Assembly: GCA_034638255.1 (NCBI GenBank)
Contig: JAWPGT010000008.1
Location: forward strand, 744,001-808,000
Direction: 5' to 3'
Length of the DNA stretch: 64,000 nt
Source of the DNA: Coprinus comatus
Lineage: Eukaryota > Basidiomycota > Agaricomycetes > Agaricales > Agaricaceae
The notes beneath the pieces are model-generated. The model was not told where the DNA came from. It worked only from the letters and a program-made list of their open reading frames with translations, and searched no databases. A program made the position numbers and the translations under genes. Shown piece after piece: positions 42,966 through 55,722 of this stretch (within the stretch, counting starts at the first letter, position 1; the number at the start of each line of letters is the position of its first letter).

Positions 42966-44652
42966 AATGGACAAAACATTGGGAACTAGTTTCGGTAAAT
43001 CATCAGATAAATCTCACATGCATTCTGACGATTGGGAAGGCATCTGGACTCTGGGTACATCCTGGTTAATCTGTTTTAACTTCCAACACTGTCCTACTGT
43101 CGTGATTTCTTAGCGACTCCTCCTCTTTCTTTTAATTAGGGGGTAATATAATATTTTAGTGGATTTTTCGTTAAGCCTATAAGTGATCGAGATTTGGTGA
43201 GTATCGCCTTGGAAATCGAATTTGGATACGTAGGCATATGAGGGGAATCTGCGTCTGGGCACCGAGCCACGATGCTGAGACCTTGGAATTGGAATCAGAA
43301 CTTTGATTTTCGATCATGAGTCTCGGAGGCATACTATTTCTTTGGATCCGATATCCGCATCCATCTGTCTTGAAGGTGTGTATATTAGTGTGCATTGTTC
43401 TATTTCCCGCATTGCTTTGTGGTATCTTTTTCTATACTTACGAATGTTTTTCCCAGTCACGACTCACCATTGTACTCCGGAAAGCACTACTAGTAGTTTA
43501 GAGATACTGTGGATGTCGAAGATCGCGAAGCCTCATTAATACATACAATGACAGAAACATACAAGTGCAGTTCGTTGAGTTACCTTCCAGCGGTGGTTAT
43601 TGTACTTTCTAAGTACCTTTATTCTGATGCACAAATGTGATTATCTGATTGTGGCGACAGGACTGGCGGTAAGCGCTTGCTTTTACGTACCACAAAGCTC
43701 TCAGCGTAGCATCGCCACATCAACCTCTTCGCCCATGTCCCTAGAAAAACGACTTCACAAAGTTGACTTGTGAATGAGACTCTTTGGAGGATCTGCATGT
43801 TGAACAGCAAGATTAGAAATTCGCTCTTTGACAGATACTTCTTCCTCAGGTGACGTTCAACATATAAACTCCATCCTGAAAGACAGCGTCTTACTTATCC
43901 AAGGTCGGGACGTCGGACTGGCGTTACTCAAGGGTAAATTGAGTAGGGATTTTGATCGATGTTCTTTAACAGCCCATTGGTTTACCCGGGGCGGATTACT
44001 CTGAGCTGAAGGTGGCTTTAGAAAGGCTTCATGTATTCCTTTGTTGCATGCTTCCAAGTGGACTGGGGTCCCATTGCAAATTAAGGGGCTGTTGAATACA
44101 TATCTATTCTGTATTCGAATTTCTGGGCAATGTTGGATAACGACATCGCCTAGGATTTTATCAGGGGCAGACAGCTTTTTACTGGGTGTGATAAGTCCAA
44201 CTCCGGTTTGGAGGATTGGAAAACGCTATTCTTCTTGTACACGAGCACGAGGATTGCAGGTAGGTGTGTTTCTATTATCATCTAATCTTCCCGCAAAAAT
44301 CGCTCTTAGTTTCTTCTCAGACAAGCACTGGCACTCCTCGGACGTTTGGCGAGATCAGAAGATATGTTAAAACCTCGGTTTTGTTTGTCCTGCTCGTTTC
44401 CACAGTAGCCCTGCAGCTAATTACTGTATTCGGAGCTGATCTGTTGAAGACAGTTGTGGAAATCTGGGTGAACAGCCAACGATATTCAAATACGCAGGAG
44501 TCCGGAAGCCGGTTGAAGGGGCCACGGTCCGGAAAAGGAAAGCAAAAGATGATGACGTCTGGAAGCACAAGAGAGATACCATTTCCCTTATAACCCCGCT
44601 TCAGCCCCTCTCCTCCTTCCTTTCTTTCCCATCGTCTGTCATCGCACACACG
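42966..44652. other. Gene-poor region before glycogen phosphorylase
   Basis: About 1.7 kb in which no coding chain was recognised. The last 150 bases probably hold the glycogen phosphorylase promoter and 5' UTR, including a TGACGTCT motif at 44553-44560 and a pyrimidine-rich stretch at about 44600-44635. Confidence 0.45.
44553..44560 (+). promoter_or_regulatory. CRE-like TGACGTCT motif
   Basis: A near-match to the ATF/CREB site TGACGTCA, 92 bases before the glycogen phosphorylase start codon. Glycogen breakdown is under cAMP or stress control in many fungi, so a link is plausible, but an 8-base match may be chance. Confidence 0.3.
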
Positions 44653-47600
44653 ATGACCTCAACAATCGACCCAAAGACCATCGGAAAGCCCCATCGCTCA
44701 AGGAGGCATGTCCGTACCCTTACAGGCAAGATACCGCTTCCATACCGAGTTATCGTATTGTTAACTCATCGCAGGTTATTTCCCGGAGACCGATGCTGCT
44801 GGAAAGGAAAAGTGGCCCAGGGGAGACGAGAAAACATGGAAGGCTGGATTGCGAGGACTCGATAAGGGTGTGTATGCTATACAATTCACACGCATATTAT
44901 CATGACTATTGGCTGATCACTAGTTCAGACGTACCCTCCATCACCAAGTCTATCATCAATCATGTCCAAACCTCCCTTGCCCGTCAAGCATACAACTTAG
45001 GTCTGTGACTTTTTGTTCTATCGCTATACTTTGGTGTTTAAATCGCGTCACAGATGATCTTGGTGCATATCAGGCTGCTGCCCTGTCTGTTAGAGATAAT
45101 CTCTTGGTCAGTTGATTCTCGTTTATCGAGTATATGCATAGCTCATATTCAATCTGTAGCTCAACTGGAATGAGACGCAATTGAACTATACTCGCAAATC
45201 CCCTAAACGCGCGTACTACCTCTCTCTGGAATTTTTGATGGGTCGCACATTGGATAACGCCGTCAGTTTCAGTTCCACATTTTAAAGTATGGCCATATTC
45301 AATATGCTCACACATTTTGGTAGCTCTTGAACCTTGGCTTGAAGGACAAATATACCGAGGGGGTGGAAAACCTTGGTTTCAACATGGAAGATCTTCTCTC
45401 TAAGGAACGCGATGCTGCTCTCGGAAATGGTGGTCTTGGTCGATTGGCTGCTTGTTACCTTGATTCGTCCGCTTCTCAGGTATGTCGCAATCCTGACTTG
45501 CATTTGAAATGATGATGGGATGTTGATATGTTTTCCAGGAACTTCCCGTCTGGGGCTATGGTTTAAGGTATCAGTATGGCATTTTCCAGCAGTTGATCTC
45601 TCCGGAAGGCAACCAGCTCGAGGTATGTCACACACGTTCACCACGTTATCGTCTCCGTAGTAAGGATTCCTTTAGGCCCCTGATCCATGGTTGGATTCTC
45701 AAAATCCATGGGAGGTATGTCTATCCTTGCCCTTAAGCATATATAGATATTTAATCTCTTGTTTGCAGCTCCCTCGTCTAGACGTTACCTACGAAGTCCG
45801 TTTCTACGGTCATTCCGAACGTTTCTCTGATGGAAGTGGACGTGCTGTTTGGACTGGCGGCCAGGAGGTCTTAGCTATCGCATATGATGTGATGATTCCC
45901 GGTTATGGTACCAAAACGACCAACAACCTGAGGCTTTGGGAGAGTAAGCCTAAGCGAGGATTCGATTTGAACTCCTTCAATGGTATAGACACTCACGCTC
46001 ACATTCATGCAATTTTGATATACTCACGTATATATTAGCTGGTAACTACAAGGATGCCGTTGAGTCGTCCAACAGTGCTGCAGCCATCACCTCAGTCTTG
46101 TACCCTAATGACCATACGTACGTGTCCGCTCATAGTCAACATTTGCATTATACCTGACCTGAACACAGGACCTGTAAGCTTTTCGACAATCTACCTGACC
46201 GATCTAACCTCTTGTAACAGTTGGAAAGGAGTTGAGGCTGAAACAGCAGTAGTGAGTAGCTTGTTGGTCTTGATATTACTATGCATGCTAAGTGTCATCT
46301 AGTTTCTGGACAGCAGCCAGTTTGGCCGACATTCTCCGTCGTTTCAAAAACACCGAAAAACCAATCACCGAGTTCCCTGATTGTAGGTCATCAATGTATA
46401 TCAATCTGTTTTTTGGTTCTAATCCAACCTACTAGACGCTGCCATCCAGCTTAATGATGCAAGTCGTTTTTGAAGCCTCAGCTTTGATGGTTTGGCTGAT
46501 CATAATCTACTATCCAGACTCACCCGACCTTGGCCATCCCGGAGTTAATGCGTATTTTGATCGACGACGAAGAACTGTCCTGGGATGCTGCATGGCAGAT
46601 TGTGACAAATACCTTCTTTTATACTAACCATACAGTATTGCCCGTGAGTAATCTGTCTTTTATTTCGTTGGACGATTATTGAATGTTTTATAGGAGGCAT
46701 TGGAGACATGGCCAGTGCCGCTCATGGAGCATGTTATTCCCAGGTAAGCAGAAAAATCCATGTGGACTTTAAAGCTTATTAAATATCATTGTCTAGACAC
46801 ATGCAGATCATCTATGATATTGTACGTATTCATGGGCTATTACACATTTTCTTTGACTGATTTTCTCTCAGAATATGTACTTCCTTCAAGGTACAATTCA
46901 CTTGTAATTTTATATTTTGGATGCGAGTATTTACTGTTTCTAGCGGTGGAGAAGAAGTTCCCAGGTGATCGTGAAAGACTTAGTAGAATGTCATTGATCG
47001 AGGGTATGTGGTAATGGGTTTGCTCAAGGTGATTTTATTGACACGGCCTATAGAGGGCTTCCCTAAACAAGTCCGCATGGCTTACCTGGCATGTATCGGT
47101 ATGTCCATTAACATTTATCTACGTGGCCCAGACCGATAACCGTAACAACAGGTAGTCGTAAAGTAAATGGTGTTGCTGAGGTATGTCATCGTTTTCCTAA
47201 AAATCATTGACATCACTTAACTCAAATCCAGCTCCACTCTGAACTTGTACAAACCACCATCCTGAAAGACTTCGTTGAGTTTGAGGGTATTAGCAAGTAC
47301 GTTCTCTATCCAATATCCTATGATTTTATATTCAACTGGGCTGCAGATTTGGAAACGTTACGAACGGAGGTAAACACCCTCATAATTTGTCCCTAAGGCT
47401 CTAGACTAATTGTAATAAACACCCCAGTTACTCCCCGCCGTTGGCTAGACCAGGCAGGTATTTCGTTTATGAATGAATATGTCACCCCTCATGATGTTTC
47501 AGTGCAACCCAGAACTCAGCGCACTTGTTACAAAAACCCTCAAAATCGATAGAAGTGTCTGGTTAAAGGATCTTACCAAGCTCGAAGGATTACTCCCTTT

Positions 47601-49078
47601 CGCTGAGGTCAAATCCTTCCGAAATCAATGGGCTGCCATCAAGCAGCGCAACAAGGAACGACTGGCCCACTATGTTGAAACTACTTTGGGTATGACCATT
47701 CGAACCGATGCTTTGTTTGATGTTCAAATCAAGGTGTGTATTGTGCTCTTTTCCAATTTACCCTCCATACTGATAATTTGTGTTTACAGCGCCTTCATGA
47801 ATACAAGGTATCTTCTTATATGTTTAAAAAAGGATTAAAGCTAATGCTTCACAAAGCGCCAAACTCTCAACATTTTGGGAGTCATTCATGTATGTTTAGT
47901 GTGATCATTTCTAAACCATGAAGTTGAACTTTTTTTTCCTACAGCGCTACCTCGCTCTAAAAAACATGACAGTGGCAGAACGAAAGAAATCTGTGCGTAA
48001 GGTTGTATTCTTTGCTGGAAAAGCTGCACCTGCCTGTATGTTACCCTATCATCTATACGCGACTGTTGGCTGACCTAGCGAATAGATTACATTGCCAAAC
48101 TAGTGAGGGTCATTCATTGAACAATGCTTCATCATCTTCTGAGTTACTGTCCATTAGACCATCCGTCTCATCGTCAACGTTGCTCGAATCATTAATGAGG
48201 ACACTGACACGAAGGATTTCCTCCAACTATATTTCCTCCCAGATTACTCTGTATCTTTGGCGGAGGTCTTAATTCCTGCCTCAGATCTGAGTCAACATAT
48301 TTCTACTGCTGGAACCGAAGCCTCTGGTACATCGAACATGAAGTTCTGCCTGAACGGAGGTCTTCTCCTAGGCACAGTCGGTGAGCAACAAGGGTCATCA
48401 TGCTATTTGTGACCAAGTATTGACATTACCGTTTAGATGGTGCAAATATTGAGATTGCCGAGGAAGTTGGAGAAAACAATGTTTGTAAGTGATATGGTCG
48501 GTCTTTCTTAAAGCTCATTGTTTACGCAATTTACTTTTTAGTCTTCTTTGGTCATTTGACACCGTATGTTGATACTCGTGTTTTATCTTGTTAAACGACA
48601 AGCTAACCTCTTAATGTAGTGCCGTGGAGGATCTCCGGTACCAACACACCTATCACCCGGTTCCCCTTGAAGAGAAGTGCCCTGCACTCGCAAACGTCTT
48701 GGAAACTGTCTCTACTGGACTGTTTGGCGATCATGGAGTTTATGAACCGTATGTCGAATAATTCAAAGTAACAATACTCTAATACGTGCTTGTTTAGTCT
48801 CTTGAACACTATCCGTCAAGGAGATTACTACCTCCTCTCTGATGACTTCGATTCTTATATTGCCGCCCTTGCCATGGTTGATGAGGCATACGCAGATAGG
48901 GATGAGTGGATCAAAAAGTCTATTAGGACAACTGCGAAGGTATGCCCATGATGTAGAATTTTTCTGTTGTTTGTGTGTGCTGAATTATTCTATACAGATG
49001 GGGAAGTTTAGCTCTGATCGTGCGATCCTTGAGTACGCTGAGAGTTACTGGAATTTGGAGACCAGTAGCATTGCTTGA
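44653..49078 (+). CDS. GPH1: Glycogen phosphorylase
   Basis: A gene with roughly twenty short exons that together read as one complete family 35 glycosyltransferase. It releases glucose-1-phosphate from glycogen in the cytosol using pyridoxal phosphate. In order: [147 protein letters not shown], and [15 protein letters not shown], whose Lys binds the cofactor. The first exon is 44653-44725 and its donor is GC (GCAAGA), with exon 2 starting at 44775. The phases that I checked fit (for example KQQ-YFWTAAS across an intron near 46250-46300). No frame break was found. The predicted length is close to the usual 870 or so residues. Confidence 0.94.
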
Positions 49079-50091
49079 ATTGCCAATGCGTGTTAATTTC
49101 AATCCATGTTATAACTATATATCTTGTTTTTTTTTTTTTTACTATTTACCCCTTGGAACGAATCAATTATCCAGAACAAAGCCACCTGCAAGAAAATGGT
49201 GGGATGTTGAAGATTTGGAGAAACCCTCTACCTAATCAATCTAAAATATCTACATCAAAAGATATCAAGAGGCGAAAAGAAAAATCATAAGAGATGGAAT
49301 GGTAGTGATTATTACGTCCAACAATCAACAAAAAAAAACACAAGAAAATTTCACATATGTCATCATCACCTACCTTTCGAAAAAATTGCAACTCCCAAAA
49401 ACCTTCAAACACTCGAAACCAATTTCGCACCTTCCATCCCACTCTTAAGGAGACCAAAGCCTCCAACCTATCCCCCCCCCCCCCCAACATCTTCAACTTG
49501 ACCCCCTAAAGAGAAACTTCTCTCAAAATTCCTCCCACCCTTTAATAAGTAATGTACATAATAGATAATCGACCGACAATGTTTATTTACCCTTAGTAAC
49601 ATGAAAAGCGTGTGCCAGCCTCCAGGATCCCATTCATTAGAATGGAGAGCCGTCTTTCACCAATGGTAACGTTTGACAGATTACGAGAAGGGGTGTTTGC
49701 TTCAATGACAACGCTGAGAGTATGAGCATTGATGGTAATCTTCCTTCGAAAATGGTAGAATAAGGGAAAGTTAGGGGAAGATCATCCTGCTTGTGAGTAG
49801 ACTCTGGAGTGAGAGACCGTTGAAGGCAGTCTTCTACTAATATTCATCATATCATGAAATCGTAAACAGAACGGAAAGGATGTCATATCATACGAGAAGT
49901 TAATGGGATTCTATTCATTAGATGAAGAAACGAACATAAGCATAATAAAAAGGTTGTTTACTGTGTATGCGGTAGGCAATTTGAACTTCTCCAAAGTTTC
50001 TCAACATTGCTTCAGTGTGACTATTTTCCTGCTACTTGGGTTTTAACCTTTGGCTCAAACTTGGTAATCAGGGTTGGTACCTGTATTCAAG
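49079..50091. other. Intergenic region between glycogen phosphorylase and FK5
   Basis: No gene. It contains a run of about 14 C at 49472-49485. The part from about 49780 to 50091 resembles the 3' flank of FK1. Confidence 0.45.
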
Positions 50092-52097
50092 TTACAGTTT
50101 AGTATACATGTCATTATGACCATCCAAATACTCACGAAAAACCTTGTCCAATGCTTTAATGAGTCGGGGAAGGGATTCTTCAATACGAAATCCAAGTTGA
50201 ATGTGCCATTTAGATGGTTGGCCTTTCTCCATTCTGTAGACATCTCGCCACAAGAACCTATCATGAAGCAATGTAACAAGTTCATACCACATCTTCCTTC
50301 TCTTTTCTGCCTCCTTCCTCTCTGCCGTTACCTCTTTCATTGTTTCATCTTTTACTGGCCAATGCTTCTTAATCCACTCTCCAAAGTCAAGCGTAGGATC
50401 AATAAGTCGCCATTCATCGTCGAAAAATCCAGCTTTGGCGCCACTAAGAATTTTTGGATTTTGCCATCTGACCCATGCCATTATTGGTTCAGGCCATACT
50501 GCATCTTTGTCACTGGAAAGCCGCTCGTTGGGATATACTGGAGTTTGGGGACCACCATTGCTGAATGGGAACAGATAAAGGACATAAAATAGACTTTCTG
50601 CCTGAACAACCTTAGTCAGTAAAGAAGTTTATTTTTGTAATTTTATTGAACGTAACTCACATCATCTGCCACTCTATGCACAAAGAGGCTGTTTGTTGAC
50701 CTGTTAAACTCATTCTGCAAGACGCTGATGGACATGAATGGGGGAGTTCCCTAGGATGTAAGTCAGCAATGGCAGCTGATTATGAAGAAAGAAATCTGAC
50801 TATTCGACCATTACGAAATGGACGGCTTAAATCTGGGTGTGCTGGTGGCTACATCAGGTGAGTTTAGTATGACTCTTATGGATTAAAATTATATGGGAGT
50901 ACACACGACATTGATTAAACCAGCCATGTCAAAATCATGGAGGAGGCCATAGACTCCTTCTGGAGAAGAAACCTTCCTCCGACAAAGCAGGTCAGTAGAG
51001 TTCGGGGAATATGGTTCTTTGAATAGCGTTGGTTCTTCTCGTGATAACAGTATGTTTCCATCATTAATGTTCCGATGCAGAAACCCCTTGCTCTTCAACC
51101 ATTCAATAGCTAACAAGACCGTATGAGTTGAGATAAACAGTATGATAATAGGAGAACGTACCTCGATACCCATCAACTACCGCACGAGCGACTTCTCCAA
51201 AGGATTCGTACTCGGCCAACGTTCGTTTAAATAATGAAACCGTTATGATTTCTTGACGCCGGACGAGATTGTTCATTACTCCTGGTATACCATCGTCCTC
51301 ACAAAAACCCCGGATACTATCCACGAGACTCTCACCCTCATACGTTCTGAATGATGCATTTGAATGAGAATCTGATGAAAGAGAGAAATGTGACTTACCC
51401 TTCAGGAACAAGAAGGTTTACCATACCAGTCTTTTCATTCCCCTTCTGCCGCTCCTGTTCAATGACTTTCCTAATTTGCTCGCCCACATGATTCTTGTAG
51501 ATGACCGAAGCACAATTGACATATTGGATCTTCAGTGCGTAAGGACCAACAAAAACATCTTTACCATTCTTTACAAAATTCCGTTGGTCGTCTTCATGCA
51601 TAAGGTTTGTTATTTCATCCGATGTCTCGACCTGCCGATATGCACACCACACTCTAGTCATCCGACCTATAAGAGATGAATTATCCTTGGCCAAGTGATG
51701 GAGATAATATCGCTGTGACGGTTCTGATGGAGTGTTGAAATACCACAAGTTACTGACACTTTTACTGGTCTCGAACCGTAGATTTTGTCCAAAATCCTCC
51801 TGGTTGGTCATGGAAAAACCCAGCATAGCCTTTATAGCTTCCAAAATACCATCCCCACCCGCGTCGGTGTCGTCGTCCTGTTCGGAACTGGTAGTACTGG
51901 CACTGGAATGCTCGAGGTTTGAAGTCTTTGGGCATGGTCAGTCATTGTACGTGTTTTATGCAAGGACAACATACCTGTAATTGAATGAGATCGCATATTG
52001 ACCCTCTGCTTCGAGTGAGCCTCAACCTCTTGGGTGGTGGGTCCGGTGTGGTGGATGATGACGATGGCCGTTTCTTTTGTTGTAGTGTCATTGGCAT
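50092..52097 (-). CDS. FK5: N-terminally shortened FunK1-type pseudokinase with open frame
   Basis: Seven exons were read: 52097-51975, 51925-51399, 51346-51162, 51109-50907, a 48-nt exon near 50855-50808, 50750-50661 and 50601-50092. All phases fit, giving about 560 residues. Exon 1 (MPMTLQQKKRPSSSS) resembles FK2. In exon 2 the sequence jumps from EQDDDTDAGGDG straight to ILEAIKAMLG, removing about 300 residues of the N-terminal half. The catalytic loop reads GFLHRNINDGNILL (Asp to Asn) while LLHDFDMAGLI and NGRIGTPPFMSI are kept, so it probably binds nucleotide or partner but does not transfer phosphate. Exons 2-4 contain a 746-bp stretch with no difference seen from FK6. Confidence 0.78.
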
Positions 52098-52360
52098 GAT
52101 CTCAATTTAAAAATAGAATACTTCCTTTGAGTCAAATTTCACGTGGTTTTTTATTTTTAATTCGACGAGAGTGTTTTCAAAACAATTTCTGGAATAAAAA
52201 CTATTCCTACATAAACTAACAAGAATAAAATCTAAATCATATCAAAAGGTGATAGCGTCGAGGATATTTATTGACCATAGTAACCTCAAGCCAAGGACAA
52301 GCCCAATCTTACATGTATACAAATAAATCTCTATATCTCATTAATATCAAATGAGAAAAA

Positions 52361-54901
52361 TCACAATTGATACCTAAAGTCCGGGTGTTTGTAACCCAAA
52401 TCCCTAATTTCCTCCTGGGTCTTCCCAGCTAATCTATAATCCCTTTCACCTCTATCCCTATTCATATTCTCACGTTTCAAATAAAGTGTTCCGAGTGAGG
52501 TGAATATCACTACTGCAATGCCTGCTACCAAGTTCAAGGTATTTCCTTTTCGAAAGTTTGGCGCGTCTGTGGGTAGGTATGTCCATACTCTATCCAAAGA
52601 AATGCAAAGTAAGTAAGTGGTGTGTGATGAGAAAGTTTTTATGGAAGAAGAACTGAAGAAGAGGGATTGGACTTACGCTATGATAGACCCTATGGCGCCT
52701 ATTCCAGGAATAGCTGCTGTAGCCACCGCACGCATTGTCTCCGGTGCAGCATTATCCGTTCCCCAAGTAAGAAACTATAGTCAGATAATCATATAGTAAG
52801 TTTTAATATTAATCGAAATCCAACATATAGTAGATTATGAAAAAAACAAAACAGCGTACCAAAGGACCAGTAGAAGTTCCACCCATAACACAAAAAAAAC
52901 AAGCAGCGTATCTAGCTTTTGGATTTATCGTAGAAATTGCAATTGAATAGCCTATAATCTGCATTATGGCGGATAGGATTATTGGGACTGAACGTGTATT
53001 TAGAAGGAATGAGGTGTAACAGTTTGTTAAGGCCCAGAATGCACCAATAGCGAAAGGTGGGACTGTTCGTAGTTGGGCTTGGACTACGGCTGTTAGTAGC
53101 AAGTATGATGTTGATTAGATTGGAATGCATTATATTATGGTGATATGGGATATGGGGAGTGAGATTTTGGTTTTGCAGAGTTAAAGTTGGATGTTGGGGA
53201 CGTACTGAAGTTTCCCACTGGTAAATTTTTTTCAAAGTTAGTAGTAGAATTAAATGAGGAATTAGGTGTGGATGTGCTTACAGGAATTTACCACTGTAGG
53301 CATGAATAAGCTTAAGCCTTGGAACGAGATGTTTACCAATAAAAATCCCAATGAACAAACGAGTGTCTGTAATTGAAATCAGTAAGACAGATAACCAAGC
53401 CCCTAAAGAAAAACGTAAACATAGTTCATATAAGCTCCGACGTACCCAGATATTAAAAGACCTTAAAACAAGTTTTAAAGTGGTCCTTTCCTTCTTTCCA
53501 TCGTTCTTAACTGTAGAATCGGCGTTTATTCTTGATATAGCTAATTCTCTTTCTTCTTCGTTTAAGAGTTTTGTTTTGCGTGGGTCGTCTGGTATAAAGA
53601 AAAGTAAAAGTATACCGACGCCTGTCGTTATTATTCCTGTTATATATGCGTTTCGTGTCAGATATATCTGTGCAAGTCTGCGAACAAATGGAGACCTTAC
53701 CTTCGATAAAGAATATCTTTTATAAATATCGTATATAATGTTAATACCAGTTTTGCAGACTATAATGATATGATGAGGTATTACCTTTCGCCATCGTGTA
53801 ATGATACCTATATCACTCGTTGATATAAGACCTGATGCCAAAAGTCCGCCAGCTGGGTGAAAAAAAAGTATGATTATTTCTGAGAGATAATAATAAAATG
53901 AAATACTTACTAGCGCCAGCAAGACTTGGTGCGAGCCCGAAGAAGAGTCCCATACGAAGAACTAATTCATGTCGCCTATAATACTTTGGGAACATTACAT
54001 TTTTCAAGATCAGCTGGGAAAGTTCATTCGATATGAACTATACATCAAACCAGACTTACCCGAGCAAGGCAGTAGACGAGTCCAGACTGATGTCAAATAT
54101 TACTATCTTGTGCCGAATGTAATAGTTGTAGTAGTAAGGAGAATAACACACCAAAGTACCGCCTTCAGCAAGACCTAAAAATACTCTCGTAACCAAAAGT
54201 TCTTCATATGTTCTTACAAATGCAGATCCAAGTGCTACTGCACCAAACCCAATGGTAAGATAAGCCAACCAAATAGAACCGAATCGTTTTAGAGCGAGAT
54301 TGGATGGAACTTCCACCAGAAAGTACTGTGATTATGATTAGTACCGGGTCATAAGATTTTTATGGAGACGTACACAAACGTAGTAGATTGTTAATGCGAT
54401 ATTTAGATCATAGCCGTGCATGTTGAGATCTCTCTCGAGGCCTAAAGTTGGACAATAGTAAGAATATTATTATATCAACAATACAAATTCGTTTTGAGAA
54501 CTTACCTGCTATCCTAGCATTACCTATAAAATATAATACGAACATTTATGAGATAGGAAACGTTGAAAAGTGACCTTCAAAACTTGTACCTATAGCAGTC
54601 CTGCCACTTGTGTTTAGTTTGAATATTAATGGAGTTGAAGAGCACAAACTTACCTGTCGATGAAATTTAGACAGTCTGGATATGTCATGACAGCAGTAGT
54701 TAAGAGAAATGGAAGCGAAATGGACAAAAGGAATAAGTACTTACAAACCAATGTGAAGAGAGGTAACAACGCCCAATCTAATTTCTTCAAGAGTTTCTTT
54801 TCCGCAACTGGATCAATCTTTACAGTGGTACCTTCCAAATCCGATTTTGGCTGAGAAGTTTCAATGGTCACTACATCATCGGAAGTCTTCTCAAACAGCA
54901 T
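52361..54901 (-). CDS. MFS transporter, anion:cation symporter (allantoate permease/Tna1-like)
   Basis: A multi-exon gene encoding a 12-helix plasma-membrane permease; the family imports carboxylates such as nicotinate, allantoate or pantothenate. First exons: 54901-54745, 54675-54654 (22 nt), 54600-54590 (11 nt), 54523-54506 (18 nt), 54441-54374 and 54325-54152; another exon near 53720 is 16 nt. They join to read LLKKLDWALLPLFTLV, YCLNFIDRTAIGNARIAGLE, LNIALTIYYVCYFLVEVPSN, LVTRVFLGLAEGGT, and YYRRHELVLRMGLFFGLAPS, all hallmarks of the family. An inter-domain loop (IPDDPRKTKLLNEEERELAI) follows, and the C-terminus ends GKTQEEIRDLGYKHPDFRYQL. Introns are numerous and short. No frame break was found. 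The substrate cannot be told from sequence. Confidence 0.88.
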
Positions 54902-55722
54902 CTTCTATTCCCCTGTTGTTGTTTTTTTGGGAAAGAGGAAGTTAGTCGGGAAGTGGGCAGAAAGGACAGAATTGGAAGCGAGAAGCAAGAATGCAGCTAC
55001 GTATATAGGGACAAGATATTTATTGTTATGTTATCAGATGTTATCATTCCTTCTTTTCCTGAACTAACCCATTGAGAAAAGCTCGGGCGACCGTAAACGT
55101 AATGTTTCATCAAGAGCGAACGTTATTGTGGGGTATAGTGGAGGTAGAGGAAGGAGATAAAATATTCACACCACCATTTCAAAAATGTATGTGCATCGAA
55201 ACGAAAAGACAATGAGAAATATTAATGATACATTAGCTGGATGAACCGATTATATCGTTCGTTAAACATTCTCATAAATGCTGCTAGAAGCAAGATCACT
55301 TTGTATAAGAGAAATGAATACACGCTTCTTGATGGACAAGCAAAACTCAAGACAAATAACAGGGTCGCGTGACCGATCCATGTGTCCTCTGCTCTCTTCG
55401 AAACGCCGAAACCTCATTGGGGATTAAATGATGTGACTGCTGTTGGGAATGGAAGATAGTAGGCTGGAGCTCTGATGATTTTTTAAATAGAAAAGGAGCC
55501 ATTACACAACGTTCAAGTAAACCCGAGAAGAAATTGGTTAGTGACATCAACGTGTGGCATGTTTACACTGAGCATCTACAGTTACATTGTCCTTGACTGT
55601 GCATTCTGGCGTTAAACTCTGAATTCTGGATTTTCGACTTGAGCGTTTAACAAAAGTGTGGCGTTGATGGCATGTATGACATAATCCGGGTATAAGAGAT
55701 CAATGACCAAGTTATCAGTGTC
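54902..55722. other. Divergent intergenic region
   Basis: About 820 bases between the MFS gene and VPS36 start codons. No gene or clear regulatory motif was recognised. Confidence 0.4.
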
